Shown here one piece after another: positions 23,081-37,196 of a DNA stretch of 64,000 nucleotides. The notes below the pieces were generated by a model. That model made no database searches. It saw nothing but the letters and a program-made list of their open reading frames with translations, and was not told where the DNA came from. The position numbers were made by a program, and so were the translations under genes. Every line of letters begins with the position of its first letter. Positions within the stretch are counted from its first letter, which is position 1. The DNA comes from Luidia sarsii (taxonomy: Eukaryota; Echinodermata; Asteroidea; Paxillosida; Luidiidae): assembly GCA_949987565.1 (NCBI GenBank), contig OX465105.1, positions 3,802,159-3,866,158 of the forward strand, in the 5' to 3' direction.

Positions 23081-23259
23081 GAAGAGGTCTATGGTTCCTC
23101 TAACGACAAGTTTTAAAGTTACTGATTTTGGAGAACATTTCTTTTGATGGTTTTCCACGGAAAGGGAAGGACCCTTCATCAGTCTGAGTGTCAACTGTGT
23201 ATTAAAACGAGCGGACGTAGATTAAAAGATTTTTGATCTGATGGCCAAAGATATATTCC

Positions 23260-26200
23260 TTGCGTGGTCTTATCGTATTACATTTTAGGTTTTGGTTCTT
23301 GAAACTTGGCCTGAATGTAGCCCTAGGTTTCCTCGAATGGCCTGAGTCAAAACATCTGAATTCGGAGTCAATTTCTATTCAAACATTTTCAGGAGAAAGG
23401 AGCCACCCTACCTGTTTCTCTGAGCTGCCATTGTCCAGTCGCTGGCATTATGGTCGACGGCAGAGAGTAGCTGAGTAGGAAGATAGGGTTTGCAAATTAA
23501 TATTTCATTAAATTTGATGCTGACGAGGTTCAAAATTGCCATAGGAAGAGGTATAGGGTTCCTCTAACGACAAGTGTTAAAGTTACTGAGTTTGGAGAAC
23601 ATTTCTTTTGATGGTTTTCCACGGAAAGGCAACGACCCTTCATCTATCTGAGTGTCAACTGTGTATTCATACGAGCGGACGTTGATTTGCAGATTTTTGA
23701 TCTGATGGGCAGAGATATATTCCTTGAGTGTTATTATCGTATTACATTTTAGGTTTTGAATCTTGAAATTTGGCCTGAAAGTAGCCCTAGGATTCCTCGA
23801 ATGGCCTAAGTGAAAACATCTGAATTCGGAGTCAATTTCTATTCAAACATTTTCAGGAGAAGGGAGCGACCCTACCTGTTTCACTGAGCTGCCATGGTCC
23901 AGTCGCTGGCATTATGGTCGACGGCAGAGAGTAACTGAGTCGAGAAAGAGGGTTGGCAAATTAATATTTCATTAAATATGATGATGACGACATTCAAATT
24001 TAGCCTAGGAAGAGGTCTATGGTTCCTCTAACGACAAGTGTTAAAGTTACTGATTTTGGAGAACATTTCTTTTGATGGTTTTCCACGGAAAGGGAAGGAC
24101 CCTTCATCAGTCTGAGTGTCAACTGTGTATTCATACGAGCGGACGTAGATTAAAAGATTTTTGATCTGATGGCCAGAGATATATTCTTTGCGTGGTCTTA
24201 TCGTATTACAGTTTAGGTTTTGGTTCTTGAAACTTGGCCTGAATGTAGCCCTAGAATTCCTCGAATGGCCTGAGTCAAAACATCTGAATTCGGAGTCAAT
24301 TTCTATTCAAACATTTTCAGGAGAAGGGAGCGACCCTACCTGTTTCACTGAGCTGCCATTGTCCAGTCGCTGGCATTATGGTCGACGGCAGAGAGTAACT
24401 GAGTCGAGAAAGAGGGTTTGCAAATTAATATTTCATTAAATATGATGATGACGACATTCAAATTTAGCCTAGGAAGAGGTCTATGGTTCCTCTAACGACA
24501 AGTTTTAAAGTTACTGATTTTGGAGAACATTTCTTTTGATGGTTTTCCACGGAAAGGGAAGGACCCTTCATCAGTCTGAGTGTCAACTGTGTATTAAAAC
24601 GAGCGGACGTAGATTAAAAGATTTTTGATCTGATGGCCAAAGATATATTCCTTGCGTGGTCTTATCGTATTACATTTTAGGTTTTGGTTCTTGAAACTTG
24701 GCCTGAATGTAGCCCTAGGTTTCCTCGAATGGCCTGAGTCAAAACATCTGAATTCGGAGTCAATTTCTATTCAAACATTTTCAGGAGAAAGGAGCCACCC
24801 TACCTGTTTCTCTGAGCTGCCATTGTCCAGTCGCTGGCATTATGGTCGACGGCAGAGAGTAGCTGAGTAGGAAGATAGGGTTTGCAAATTAATATTTCAT
24901 TAAATTTGATGCTGACGAGGTTCAAAATTGCCCTAGGAAGAGGTACAGGGTTCCTCTAACGACAAGTGTTAAAGTTACTGAGTTTGGAGAACATTTCTTT
25001 TGATGGTTTTCCACGGAAAGGCAACGACCCTTCATCAGTCTGAGTGTCAACTGTGTATTAAAACTAGCGGACGTAGATTAAAAGATTTTTTGATCTGATG
25101 GCCAGAGATATAATCCTTGCGTGGTCTTATCGTATTACAGTTTAGGTTTTGGTTCTTGAAACTTGGCCTGAATGTAGCCCTAGGATTCCTCGAATGGCCT
25201 GAGTCAAAACATCTGAATTCGGAGTCAAATTCTATTCAAACATTTTCAGGAGAAGGGAGCCACCCTACCTGTTTCTCTGAGCTGCCATTGTCCAGTCGCT
25301 GGCATAATGGTCGACGGCAGAGAATGACTAAGTCGAGAAAGAGGGTTTGCAAATTAATATTTAATTAAATATGAAGCTGACGACATTCAAATTTGCCCTA
25401 GAAAGAAGCCTAGTGTTCCTCTAACGACAAGTGTTAAAGTTACTGAGTTTAGAGAACATTTCTTTTGATGATTTTCCACCGAAAGGCAACGACCCTTCAT
25501 CCGTCTGAGTGTCAACTGTGTATTCATACGAGCGGACGTTGATTCGCAGATATTGGAGGTGATGGGCAGAGATATATTCCTTGTGTGTTCATATCGTATT
25601 ATAGTTTAGGTTTTGGTTATTGAAACTTGGCCTGAATGTAGCCCTAGGTTTCCTCGAATGGCCTGAGTCAAAACATCTGAATTCGGAGTCAATTTCTATT
25701 CAAACATTTTCAGGAGAAAGGAGCCACCCTACCTGTTTCTCTGAGCTGCCATTGTCCAGTCGCTGGCATTATGGTCGACGGCAGAGAGTAGCTGAGTAGG
25801 AAGATAGGGTTTGCAAATTAATATTTCATTAAATTTGATGCTGACGAGGTTCAAAATTGCCCTAGGAAGAGGTATAGGGTTCCTCTAACGACAAGTGTTA
25901 AAGTTACTGAGTTTGGAGAACATTTCTTTTGATGGTTTTCCACGGAAAGGCAACGACCCTTCATCTATCTGAGTGTCAACTGTGTATTCATACGAGCGGA
26001 CGTTGATTTGCAGATTTTTGATCTGATGGGCAGAGATATATTCCTTGAGTGTTATTATCGTATTACATTTTAGGTTTTGAATCTTGAAATTTGGCCTGAA
26101 AGTAGCCCTAGGATTCCTCGAATGGCCTGAGTCAAAACATCTGAATTCGGAGTCAATTTCTATTCAAACATTTTCAGGAGAAGGGAGCGACCCTACCTGT

Positions 26201-29200
26201 TTCACTGAGCTGCCATTGTCCAGTCGCTGGCATTATGGTCGACGGCAGAGAGTAACTGAGTCGAGAAAGAGGGTTTGCAAATTAATATTTCATTAAATAT
26301 GATGATGACGACATTCAAATTTAGCCTAGGAAGAGGTCTATGGTTCCTCTAACGACAAGTTTTAAAGTTACTGATTTTGGAGAACATTTCTTTTGATGGT
26401 TTTCCACGGAAAGGGAAGGACCCTTCATCAGTCTGAGTGTCAACTGTGTATTAAAACGAGCGGACGTAGATTAAAAGATTTTTGATCTGATGGCCAAAGA
26501 TATATTCCTTGCGTGGTCTTATCGTATTACATTTTAGGTTTTGGTTCTTGAAACTTGGCCTGAATGTAGCCCTAGGTTTCCTCGAATGGCCTGAGTCAAA
26601 ACATCTGAATTCGGAGTCAATTTCTATTCAAACATTTTCAGGAGAAAGGAGCCACCCTACCTGTTTCTCTGAGCTGCCATTGTCCAGTCGCTGGCATTAT
26701 GGTCGACGGCAGAGAGTAGCTGAGTCGAGAAAGAGGGTTGGCAAATTAATATTTCATTAAATATGATGATGACGACATTCAAATTTAGCCTAGGAAGAGG
26801 TCTATGGTTCCTCTAACGACAAGTGTTAAAGTTACTGAGTTTGGAGAACATTTCTTTTGATGGTTTTCCACGGAAAGGGAAGGACCCTTCATCAGTCTGA
26901 GTGTCAACTGTGTATTCATACGAGCGGACGTAGATTAAAAGATTTTTGATCTGATGGCCAGAGATATATTCTTTGCGTGGTCTTATCGTATTACATTTTA
27001 GGTTTTGGTTCTTGAAACTTGGCCTGAATGTAGCCCTAGAATTCCTCGAATGGCCTGAGTCAAAACATCTGAATTCGGAGTCAATTTCTATTCAAACATT
27101 TTCAGGAGAAGGGAGCGACCCTACCTGTTTCACTGAGCTGCCATGGTCCAGTCGCTGGCATTATGGTCGACGGCAGAGAGTAACTGAGTCGAGAAAGAGG
27201 GTTGGCAAATTAATATTTCATTAAATATGATGATGACGACATTCAAATTTAGCCTAGGAAGAGGTCTATGGTTCCTCTAACGACAAGTGTTAAAGTTACT
27301 GATTTTGGAGAACATTTCTTTTGATGGTTTTCCACGGAAAGGGAAGGACCCTTCATCAGTCTGAGTGTCAACTGTGTATTCATACGAGCGGACGTAGATT
27401 AAAAGATTTTTGATCTGATGGCCAGAGATATATTCTTTGCGTGGTCTTATCGTATTACAGTTTAGGTTTTGGTTCTTGAAACTTGGCCTGAATGTAGCCC
27501 TAGAATTCCTCGAATGGCCTGAGTCAAAACATCTGAATTCGGAGTCAATTTCTATTCAAACATTTTCAGGAGAAGGGAGCGACCCTACCTGTTTCACTGA
27601 GCTGCCATTGTCCAGTCGCTGGCATTATGGTCGACGGCAGAGAGTAACTGAGTCGAGAAAGAGGGTTTGCAAATTAATATTTCATTAAATATGATGATGA
27701 CGACATTCAAATTTAGCCTAGGAAGAGGTCTATGGTTCCTCTAACGACAAGTTTTAAAGTTACTGATTTTGGAGAACATTTCTTTTGATGGTTTTCCACG
27801 GAAAGGGAAGGACCCTTCATCAGTCTGAGTGTCAACTGTGTATTAAAAAGAGCGGACGTAGATTAAAAGATTTTTGATCTGATGGCCAAAGATATATTCC
27901 TTGCGTGGTCTTATCGTATTACATTTTAGGTTTTGGTTCTTGAAACTTGGCCTGAATGTAGCCCTAGGTTTCCTCGAATGGCCTGAGTCAAAACATCTGA
28001 ATTCGGAGTCAATTTCTATTCAAACATTTTCAGGAAAAAGGAGCCACCCTACCTGTTTCTCTGAGCTGCCATTGTCCAGTCGCTGGCATTATGGTCGACG
28101 GCAGAGAGTAACTGAGTCGAGAAAGAGGGTTTGCAAATTAATATTTCATTAAATATGATGATGACGACATTCAAATTTAGCCTAGGAAGAGGTCTATGGT
28201 TCCTCTAACGACAAGTGTTAAAGTTACTGAGTTTGGAGAACATTTCTTTTGATGGTTTTCCACGGAAAGGCAAGGACCCTTCATGAGTCTGAGTGTCAAC
28301 TGTGTATTCATACGAGCGGACGTAGATTAAAAGATTTTTGATCTGATGGCCAGAGATATATTCCTTGCGTGGTCTTATCGTATTACATTTTAGGTTTTGG
28401 TTCTTGAAACTTGGCCTGAATGTAGCCCTAGAATTCCTCGAATGGCCTGAGTCAAAACATCTGAATTCGGAGTCAATTTCTATTCAAACATTTTCAGGAG
28501 AAGGGAGCGACCCTACCTGTTTCACTGAGCTGCCATTGTCCAGTCGCTGGCATTATGGTCGACGGCAGAGAGTAACTGAGTCGAGAAAGAGGGTTTGCAA
28601 ATTAATATTTCATTAAATATGATGATGACGACATTCAAATTTAGCCTAGGAAGAGGTCTATGGTTCCTCTAACGACAAGTGTTAAAGTTACTGATTTTGG
28701 AGAACATTTCTTTTGATGGTTTTCCACGGAAAGGGAAGGACCCTTCATCAGTCTGAGTGTCAACTGTGTATTAAAACGAGCGGACGTAGATTAAAAGATT
28801 TTTGATCTGATGGCCAGAGATATATTCCTTGCGTGGTCTTATCGTATTACATTTTAGGTTTTGGTTCTTGAAACTTGGCCTGAATGTAGCCCTAGGATTC
28901 CTCGAATGGCCTAAGTCAAAAGATCTGAATTCGGAGTCAATTTCTATTCAAACATTTTCAGGAGAAGGGAGCGACCCTACCTGTTTCACTGAGCTGCCAT
29001 TGTCCAGTCGCTGGCATTATGGTCGACGGCAGAGAGTAACTGAGTCGAGAAAGAGGGTTTGCAAATTAATATTTCATTAAATATGATGATGACGACATTC
29101 AAATTTAGCCTAGGAAGAGGTCTATGGTTCCTCTAACGACAAGTGTTAAAGTTTCTGATTTTGGAGAACATTTCTTTTGATGGTTTTGCACGGAAAGGGA

Positions 29201-32200
29201 AGGACCCTTCATCAGTCTGAGTGTCAACTGTGTATTAAAACGAGCGGACGTAGATTAAAAGATTTTTGATCTGATGGCCAAAGATATATTCCTTGCGTGG
29301 TCTTATCGTATTACATTTTAGGTTTTGGTTCTTGAAACTTGGCCTGAATGTAGCCCTAGGTTTCCTCGAATGGCCTGAGTCAAAACATCTGAATTCGGAG
29401 TCAATTTCTATTCAAACATTTTCATGAGAAAGGAGCCACCCTACCTGTTTCACTGAGCTGCCATGGTCCAGTCGCTGGCATTATGGTCGACGGCAGAGAG
29501 TAACTGAGTCGAGAAAGAGGGTTTGCAAATTAATATTTCATTAAATATGATGATGACGACATTTAAATTTAGCCTAGGAAGAGGTCTATGGTTCCTCTAA
29601 CGACAAGTGTTAAAGTTACTGAGTTTGGAGAACATTTCTTTTGATGGTTTTCCACGGAAAGGCAACGACCCTTCATCTATCTGAGTGTCAACTGTGTATT
29701 CATACGAGCGGACGTTGATTTGCAGATTTTTGATCTGATGGGCAGAGATATATTCCTTGAGTGTTATTATCGTATTACATTTTAGGTTTTGAATCTTGAA
29801 ATTTGGCCTGAAAGTAGCCCTAGGATTCCTCGAATGGCCTAAGTCAAAACATCTGAATTCGGAGTCAATTTCTATTCAAACATTTTCAGGAGAAGGGAGC
29901 GACCCTACCTGTTTCACTGAGCTGCTATTGTCCAGTCGCTGGCATTATGGTCGACGGCAGAGAGTAACTGAGTCGAGAAAGAGGGTTTGCAAATTAATAT
30001 TTCATTAAATATGATGATGACGACATTCAAATTTAGCCTAGGAAGAGGTCTATGGTTCCTCTAACGACAAGTGTTAAAGTTACTGAGTTTGGAGAACATT
30101 TCTTTTGATGGTTTTCCACGGAAAGGCAAGGACCCTTCATCAGTCTGAGTGTCAACTGTGTATTAAAACGAGCGGACGTAGATTAAAAGATTTTTGATCT
30201 GATGGCCAGAGATATATTCCTTGCGTGGTCTTATCGTATTACATTTTAGGTTTTGGTTCTTGAAACTTGGCCTGAATGTAGCCCTAGGATTCCTCGAATG
30301 GCCTAAGTCAAAAGATCTGAATTCGGAGTCAATTTCTATTCAAACATTTTCAGGAGAAGGGAGCGACCCTACCTGTTTCACTGAGCTGCCATTGTCCAGT
30401 CGCTGGCATTATGGTCGACGGCAGAGAGTAACTGAGTCGAGAAAGAGGGTTTGCAAATTAATATTTCATTAAATATGATGATGACGACATTCAAATTTAG
30501 CCTAGGAAGAGGTCTATGGTTCCTCTAACGACAAGTGTTAAAGTTTCTGATTTTGGAGAACATTTCTTTTGATGGTTTTGCACGGAAAGGGAAGGACCCT
30601 TCATCAGTCTGAGTGTCAACTGTGTATTAAAACGAGCGGACGTAGATTAAAAGATTTTTGATCTGATGGCCAAAGATATATTCCTTGCGTGGTCTTATCG
30701 TATTACATTTTAGGTTTTGGTTCTTGAAACTTGGCCTGAATGTAGCCCTAGGTTTCCTCGAATGGCCTGAGTCAAAACATCTGAATTCGGAGTCAATTTC
30801 TATTCAAACATTTTCATGAGAAAGGAGCCACCCTACCTGTTTCTCTGAGCTGCCATTGTCCAGTCGCTGGCATTATGGTCGACGGCAGAGAGTAACTGAG
30901 TAGGAAGATAGGGTTTGCAAATTAATATTTCATTAAATTTGATGCTGACGAGGTTCAAAATTGCCCTAGGAAGAGGTATAGGGTTCCTCTAACGACAAGT
31001 GTTAAAGTTACTGAGTTTGGAGAACATTTCTTTTGATGGTTTTCCACGGAAAGGCAACGACCCTTCATCTATCTGAGTGTCAACTGTGTATTCATACGAG
31101 CGGACGTTGATTTGCAGATTTTTGATCTGATGGGCAGAGATATATTCCTTGAGTGTTATTATCGTATTACATTTTAGGTTTTGAATCTTGAAATTTGGCC
31201 TGAAAGTAGCCCTAGGATTCCTCGAATGGCCTAAGTCAAAACATCTGAATTCGGAGTCAATTTCTATTCAAACATTTTCAGGAGAAGGGAGCGACCCTAC
31301 CTGTTTCACTGAGCTGCCATTGTCCAGTCGCTGGCATTATGGTCGACGGCAGAGAGTAACTGAGTCGAGAAAGAGGGTTTGCAAATTAATATTTCATTAA
31401 ATATGATGATGACGACATTCAAATTTAGCCTAGGAAGAGGTCTATGGTTCCTCTAACGACAAGTGTTAAAGTTACTGAGTTTGGAGAACATTTCTTTTGA
31501 TGGTTTTCCACGGAAAGGCAAGGACCCTTCATGAGTCTGAGTGTCAACTGTGTATTCACACGAGCGGACGTAGATTAAAAGATTTTTGATCTGATGGCCA
31601 GAGATATATTCTTTGCGTGGTCTTATCGTATTACATTTTAGGTTTTGGTTCTTGAAACTTGGCCTGAATGTAGCCCTAGGTTTCCTCGAATGGCCTAAGT
31701 CAAACGATCTGAATTCGCAGTCAATTTCTATTCAAACATTTTCAGGAGAAGGGAGCGACCCTACCTGTTTCACTGAGCTGCCATTGTCCAGTCGCTGGCA
31801 TTATGGTCGACGGCAGAGAGTAACTGAGTCGAGAAAGAGGGTTTGCAAATTAATATTTCATTAAATATGATGATGACGACATTTAAATTTAGCCTAGGAA
31901 GAGGTCTATGGTTCCTCTAACGACAAGTGTTAAAGTTACTGAGTTTGGAGAACATTTCTTTTGATGGTTTTCCACGGAAAGGCAAGGACCCTTCATGAGT
32001 CTGAGTGTCAACTGTGTATTCATACGAGCGGACGTAGATTAAAAGATTTTTGATCTGATGGCCAGAGATATATTCTTTGCGTGGTCTTATCGTATTACAT
32101 TTTAGGTTTTGGTTCTTGAAACTTGGCCTGAATGTAGCCCTAGGATTCCTCGAATGGCCTGAGTCAAAACATCTGAATTCGGAGTCAAATTCTATTCAAA

Positions 32201-33004
32201 CATTTTCAGGAGAAGGGAGCCACCCTACCTGTTTCTCTGAGCTGCCATTGTCCAGTCGCTGGCATAATGGTCGACGGCAGAGAATGACTAAGTCGAGAAA
32301 GAGGGTTTGCAAATTAATATTTCATTAAATATGATGATGACGACATTCAAATTTAGCCTAGGAAGAGGTCTATGGTTTCTCTAACGACAAGTGTTAAAGT
32401 TACTGAGTTTGGAGAACATTTCTTTTGATGGTTTTCCACGGAAAGGCAAGGACCCTTCATGAGTATGAGTGTCAACTGTGTATTCACACGAGCGGACGTA
32501 GATTAAAAGATTTTTGATCTGATGGCCAGAGATATATTCTTTGCGTGGTCTTATCGTATTACATTTTAGGTTTTGGTTCTTGAAACTTGGCCTGAATGTA
32601 GCCCTAGGTTTCCTCGAATGGCCTAAGTCAAACGATCTGAATTCGCAGTCAATTTCTATTCAAACATTTTCAGGAGAAGGGAGCGACCCTACCTGTTTCA
32701 CTGAGCTGCCATTGTCCAGTCGCTGGCATTATGGTCGACGGCAGAGAGTAACTGAGTCGAGAAAGAGGGTTTGCAAATTAATATTTCATTAAATATGATG
32801 ATGACGACATTTAAATTTAGCCTAGGAAGAGGTCTATGGTTCCTCTAACGACAAGTGTTAAAGTTACTGAGTTTGGAGAACATTTCTTTTGATGGTTTTC
32901 CACGGAAAGGCAAGGACCCTTCATGAGTCTGAGTGTCAACTGTGTATTCATACGAGCGGACGTAGATTAAAAGATTTTTGATCTGATGGCCAGAGATATA
33001 TTCC
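23260..33004 (+). repeat. Mosaic satellite domain with hybrid monomers
   Basis: Types in order: 23260 A, 23724 B with C-type tail (ccatggtcc), 24188 G, 24652 A, 25117 F, 25581 I/A hybrid, 26045 B, 26509 A/C hybrid, 26973 C, 27437 G, 27901 A with C' tail, 28365 C', 28829 D, 29293 A' with C tail, 29757 B, 30221 D, 30685 A', 31149 B, 31613 E, 32077 F core, 32541 E. Many monomers start as one type and end as another. For example, 26509 begins as A (aaaggagccaccc) but ends gagtcgagaaagagggttggc like C. No stable higher-order period longer than a few monomers is visible. Confidence 0.8.
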
Positions 33005-33195
33005 TTGCGTGGTCTTATCGTATTACATTTTAGGTTTTGGTTCTTGAAACTTGGCCTGAATGTAGCCCTAGAATTCCTCGAATGGCCTGAGTCAAAACAT
33101 CTGAATTCGGAGTCAATTTCTATTCAAACATTTTCAGGAGAAGGGAGCGACCCTACCTGTTTCACTGAGCTGCCATTGTCCAGTCGCTGGCATTA

Positions 33196-35150
33196 TGTTT
33201 GACGGCAGAGAGTAACTGAGTCGAGAAAGAGGGTTTGCAAATTAATATTTCATTAAATATGATGATGACGACATTCAAATTTAGCCTAGGAAGAGGTCTA
33301 TGGTTCCTCTAACGACAAGTGTTAAAGTTACTGAGTTTGGAGAACATTTCTTTTGATGGTTTTCCACGGAAAGGCAAGGACCCTTCATCAGTCTGAGTGT
33401 CAACTGTGTATTAAAACGAGGGGACGTAGATTAAAAGATTTTTGATCTGATGGCCAGAGATATATTCTTTGCGTGGTCTTATCGCATTACATTTTAGGTT
33501 TTGGTTCTTGAAACTTGGCCTGAATGTAGCCCTAGGATTCATCGAATGGTCTGAGTCAAAACATCTGAATTCGGAGTCAATTTCTATTCAAACATTTTCA
33601 GGAGAAGGGAGCGACCCTACCTGTTTCACTGAGCTGCCATTGTCCAGTCGCTGGCATTATGGTCGACGGCAGAGAGTAACTGAGACGAGAAAGAGGGTTT
33701 GCAAATTAATATTTCATTAAATATGATGATGACGACATTCAAATTTAGCCTAGGAAGAGGTCTATGGTTCCTCTAACGACAAGTGTTAAAGTTACTGATT
33801 TTGGAGAACATTTCTTTTGATGGTTTTCCACGGAAAGGCAAGGACCCTTCATCAGTCTGAGTGTCAACTGTGTATTAAAACGAGCGGACGTAGATTAAAA
33901 GATTTTTTGATCTGATGGCCAGAGATATAATCCTTGCGTGGTCTTATCGTATTACAGTTTAGGTTTTGGTTCTTGAAACTTGGCCTGAATGTAGCCCTAG
34001 GATTCCTCGAATGGCCTGAGTCAAAACATCTGAATTCGGAGTCAAATTCTATTCAAACATTTTCAGGAGAAGGGAACCACCCTACCTGTTTCTCTGAGCT
34101 GCCATTGTCCAGTCGCTGGCATAATGGTCGACGGCAGAGAATGACTAAGTCGAGAAAGAGGGTTTGCAAATTAATATTTAATTAAATATGAAGCTGACGA
34201 CATTCAAATTTGCCCTAGAAAGAAGCCTAGTGTTCCTCTAACGACAAGTGTTAAAGTTACTGAGTTTGGAGAACATTTCTTTTGATGATTTTCCACCGAA
34301 AGGCAACGACCCTTCATCCGTCTGAGTGTCAACTGTGTATTCATACGAGCGGACGTTGATTCGCAGATATTGGAGGTGATGGGCAGAGATATATTCCTTG
34401 TGTGTTCATATCGTATTATATTTTAGGTTTTGGTTATTGAAACTTGGCCTGAATGTAGTCCTAGGTTTCCTCGAATGGCCTGAGTCAAAACATCTGAATT
34501 CGGAGTCAATTTCTATTCAAACATTTTCAGGAGAAAGGAGCCACCCTACCTGTTTCTCTGAGCTGCCATTGTCCAGTCGCTGGCATTATGGTCGACGGCA
34601 GAGAGTAGCTGAGTAGGAAGATAGGGTTTGCAAATTAATATTTCATTAAATTTGATGCTGACGAGGTTCAAAATTGCCCTAGGAAGAGGTATAGGGTTCC
34701 TCTAACGACAAGTGTTAAAGTTACTGAGTTTGGAGAACATTTCTTTTGATGGTTTTCCACGGAAAGGCAACGACCCTTCATCTATCTGAGTGTCAACTGA
34801 GTATTCATACGAGCGGACGTTGATTTGCAGATTTTTGATCTGATGGGCAGAGATATATTCCTTGGGTGTTATTATCGTATTACATTTTAGGTTTTGAATC
34901 TTGAAATTTGGCCTGAAAGTAGCACTAGGATTCCTCGAATGGCCTTAGTCAAAACATCTGAATTCGGAGTCAATTTCTATTCAAACATTTTCAGGAGAAG
35001 GGAGCGACCCTACCTGTTTCACTGAGCTGCCATTGTCCAGTCGCTGGCATTATGGTCGACGGCAGAGAGTAACTGAGTCGAGAAAGAGGGTTTGCAAATT
35101 AATATTTCATTAAATATGATGATGACGACATTCAAATTTAGCCTAGGAAG
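33196..35150 (+). repeat. J-F-I-B block, copy 2
   Basis: Units 33469 J, 33934 F, 34398 I and 34862 B, matching 21130-23080 marker for marker. Private differences here include gggaaccaccc near 34074, gtagtcctagg near 34456, caactgagtattc near 34795 and ggccttagtc near 34941. The block begins inside the C' monomer at 33005, where ordinary sequence switches at tatgtttgacgg. The diverged K, L and M monomers and the insert, which lie left of copy 1, are absent here. Confidence 0.85.
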
Positions 35151-36271
35151 AGGTCTATGGTTCCTCTAACGACCAGTGTTAAAGTTACTGAGTTTGGAGA
35201 ACATTTCTTTTGATGGTTTTCCACGGAAAGGGAAGGACCCTTCATCAGTCTGAGTGTCAACTGTGTATTCATACGAGCAGACGTAGATTAAAAGATTTTT
35301 GATCTGATGGCCAGAGATATATTCTTTGCGTGGTCTTATCGTATTACAGTTTAGGTTTTGGTTCTTGAAACTTGGCCTGAATGTAGCCCTAGGTTTCCTC
35401 GAATGGCCTGAGTCAAAACATCTGAATTCGGAGTCAATTTCTATTCAAACATTTTCAGGAGAAAGGAGCCACCCTACCTGTTTCTCTGAGCTGCCATTGT
35501 CCAGTCGCTGGCATTATGGTCGACGGCAGAGAGTAGCTGAGTAGGAAGATAGGGTTTGCAAATTAATATTTCATTAAATTTGATGCTGACGAGGTTCAAA
35601 ATTGCCCTAGGAAGAGGTATAGGGTTCCTCTAACGACAAGTGTTAAAGTTACTGAGTTTGGAGAACATTTCTTTTGATGGTTTTCCACGGAAAGGCAACG
35701 ACCCTTCATCTATCTGAGTGTCAACTGTGTATTCATACGAGCGGACGTTGATTTGCAGATTTTTGATCTGATGGGCAGAGATATATTCCTTGAGTGTTAT
35801 TATCGTATTACATTTTAGGTTTTGAATCTTGAAATTTGGCCTGAAAGTAGCCCTAGGATTCCTCGAATGGCCTAAGTCAAAACATCTGAATTCGGAGTCA
35901 ATTTCTATTCAAACATTTTCAGGAGAAGGGAGCGACCCTACCTGTTTCACTGAGCTGCCATTGTCCAGTCGCTGGCATTATGGTCGACGGCAGAGAGTAA
36001 CTGAGTCGAGAAAGAGGGTTTGCAAATTAATATTTCATTAAATATGATGATGACGACATTCAAATTTAGCCTAGGAAGAGTTCTATGGTTCCTCTAACGA
36101 CAAGTGTTAAAGTTACTGAGTTTGGAGAACATTTCTTTTGATGGTTTTCCACGGAAAGGCAAGGACCCTTCATGAGTCTGAGTGTCAACTGTGTATTCAT
36201 ACGAGCGGACGTAGATTAAAAGATTTTTGATCTGATGGCCAGAGATATATTCTTTGCGTGGTCTTATCGTA

Positions 36272-36301
36272 TTACATTTTAGGTTTTTACATTTTAGGTT
36301 T
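36272..36301 (+). repeat. 15-bp tandem duplication in a C monomer, copy 1
   Basis: The string ttacattttaggttt is present twice in direct succession, where all ordinary monomers have it once. This lengthens the monomer at 36254 to 479 bp. Confidence 0.97.
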
Positions 36302-37196
36302 TGGTTCTTGAAACTTGGCCTGAATGTAGCCCTAGAATTCCTCGAATGGCCTGAGTCAAAACATCTGAATTCGGAGTCAATTTCTATTCAAACATTTTCA
36401 GGAGAAGGGAGCGACCCTACCTGTTTCACTGAGCTGCCATGGTCCAGTCGCTGGCATTATGGTCGACGGCAGAGAGTAACTGAGTCGAGAAAGAGGGTTG
36501 GCAAATTAATATTTCATTAAATATGATGATGACGACATTTAAATTTAGCCTAGGAAGAGGTCTATGGTTCCTCTAACGACAAGTGTTAAAGTTACTGATT
36601 TTGGAGAACATTTCTTTTGATGGTTTTCCACGGAAAGGGAAGGACCCTTCATCAGTCTGAGTGTCAACTGTGTATTAAAACGAGCGGACGTAGATTAAAA
36701 GATTTTTGATCTGATGGCCAGAGATATATTCCTTGCGTGGTCTTATCGTATTACATTTTAGGTTTTGGTTCTTGAAACTTGGCCTGAATGTAGCCCTAGG
36801 ATTCCTCGAATGGCCTAAGTCAAAAGATCTGAATTCGGAGTCAATTTCTATTCAAACATTTTCAGGAGAAGGGAGCGACCCTACCTGTTTCACTGAGCTG
36901 CCATTGTCCAGTCGCTGGCATTATGGTCGACGGCAGAGAGTAACTGAGTCGAGAAAGAGGGTTTGCAAATTAATATTTCATTAAATATGATGATGACGAC
37001 ATTCAAATTTAGCCTAGGAAGAGGTCTATGGTTCCTCTAACGACAAGTTTTAAAGTTACTGATTTTGGAGAACATTTCTTTTGATGGTTTTCCACGGAAA
37101 GGGAAGGACCCTTCATCAGTCTGAGTGTCAACTGTGTATTAAAACGAGCGGACGTAGATTAAAAGATTTTTGATCTGATGGCCAAAGATATATTCC

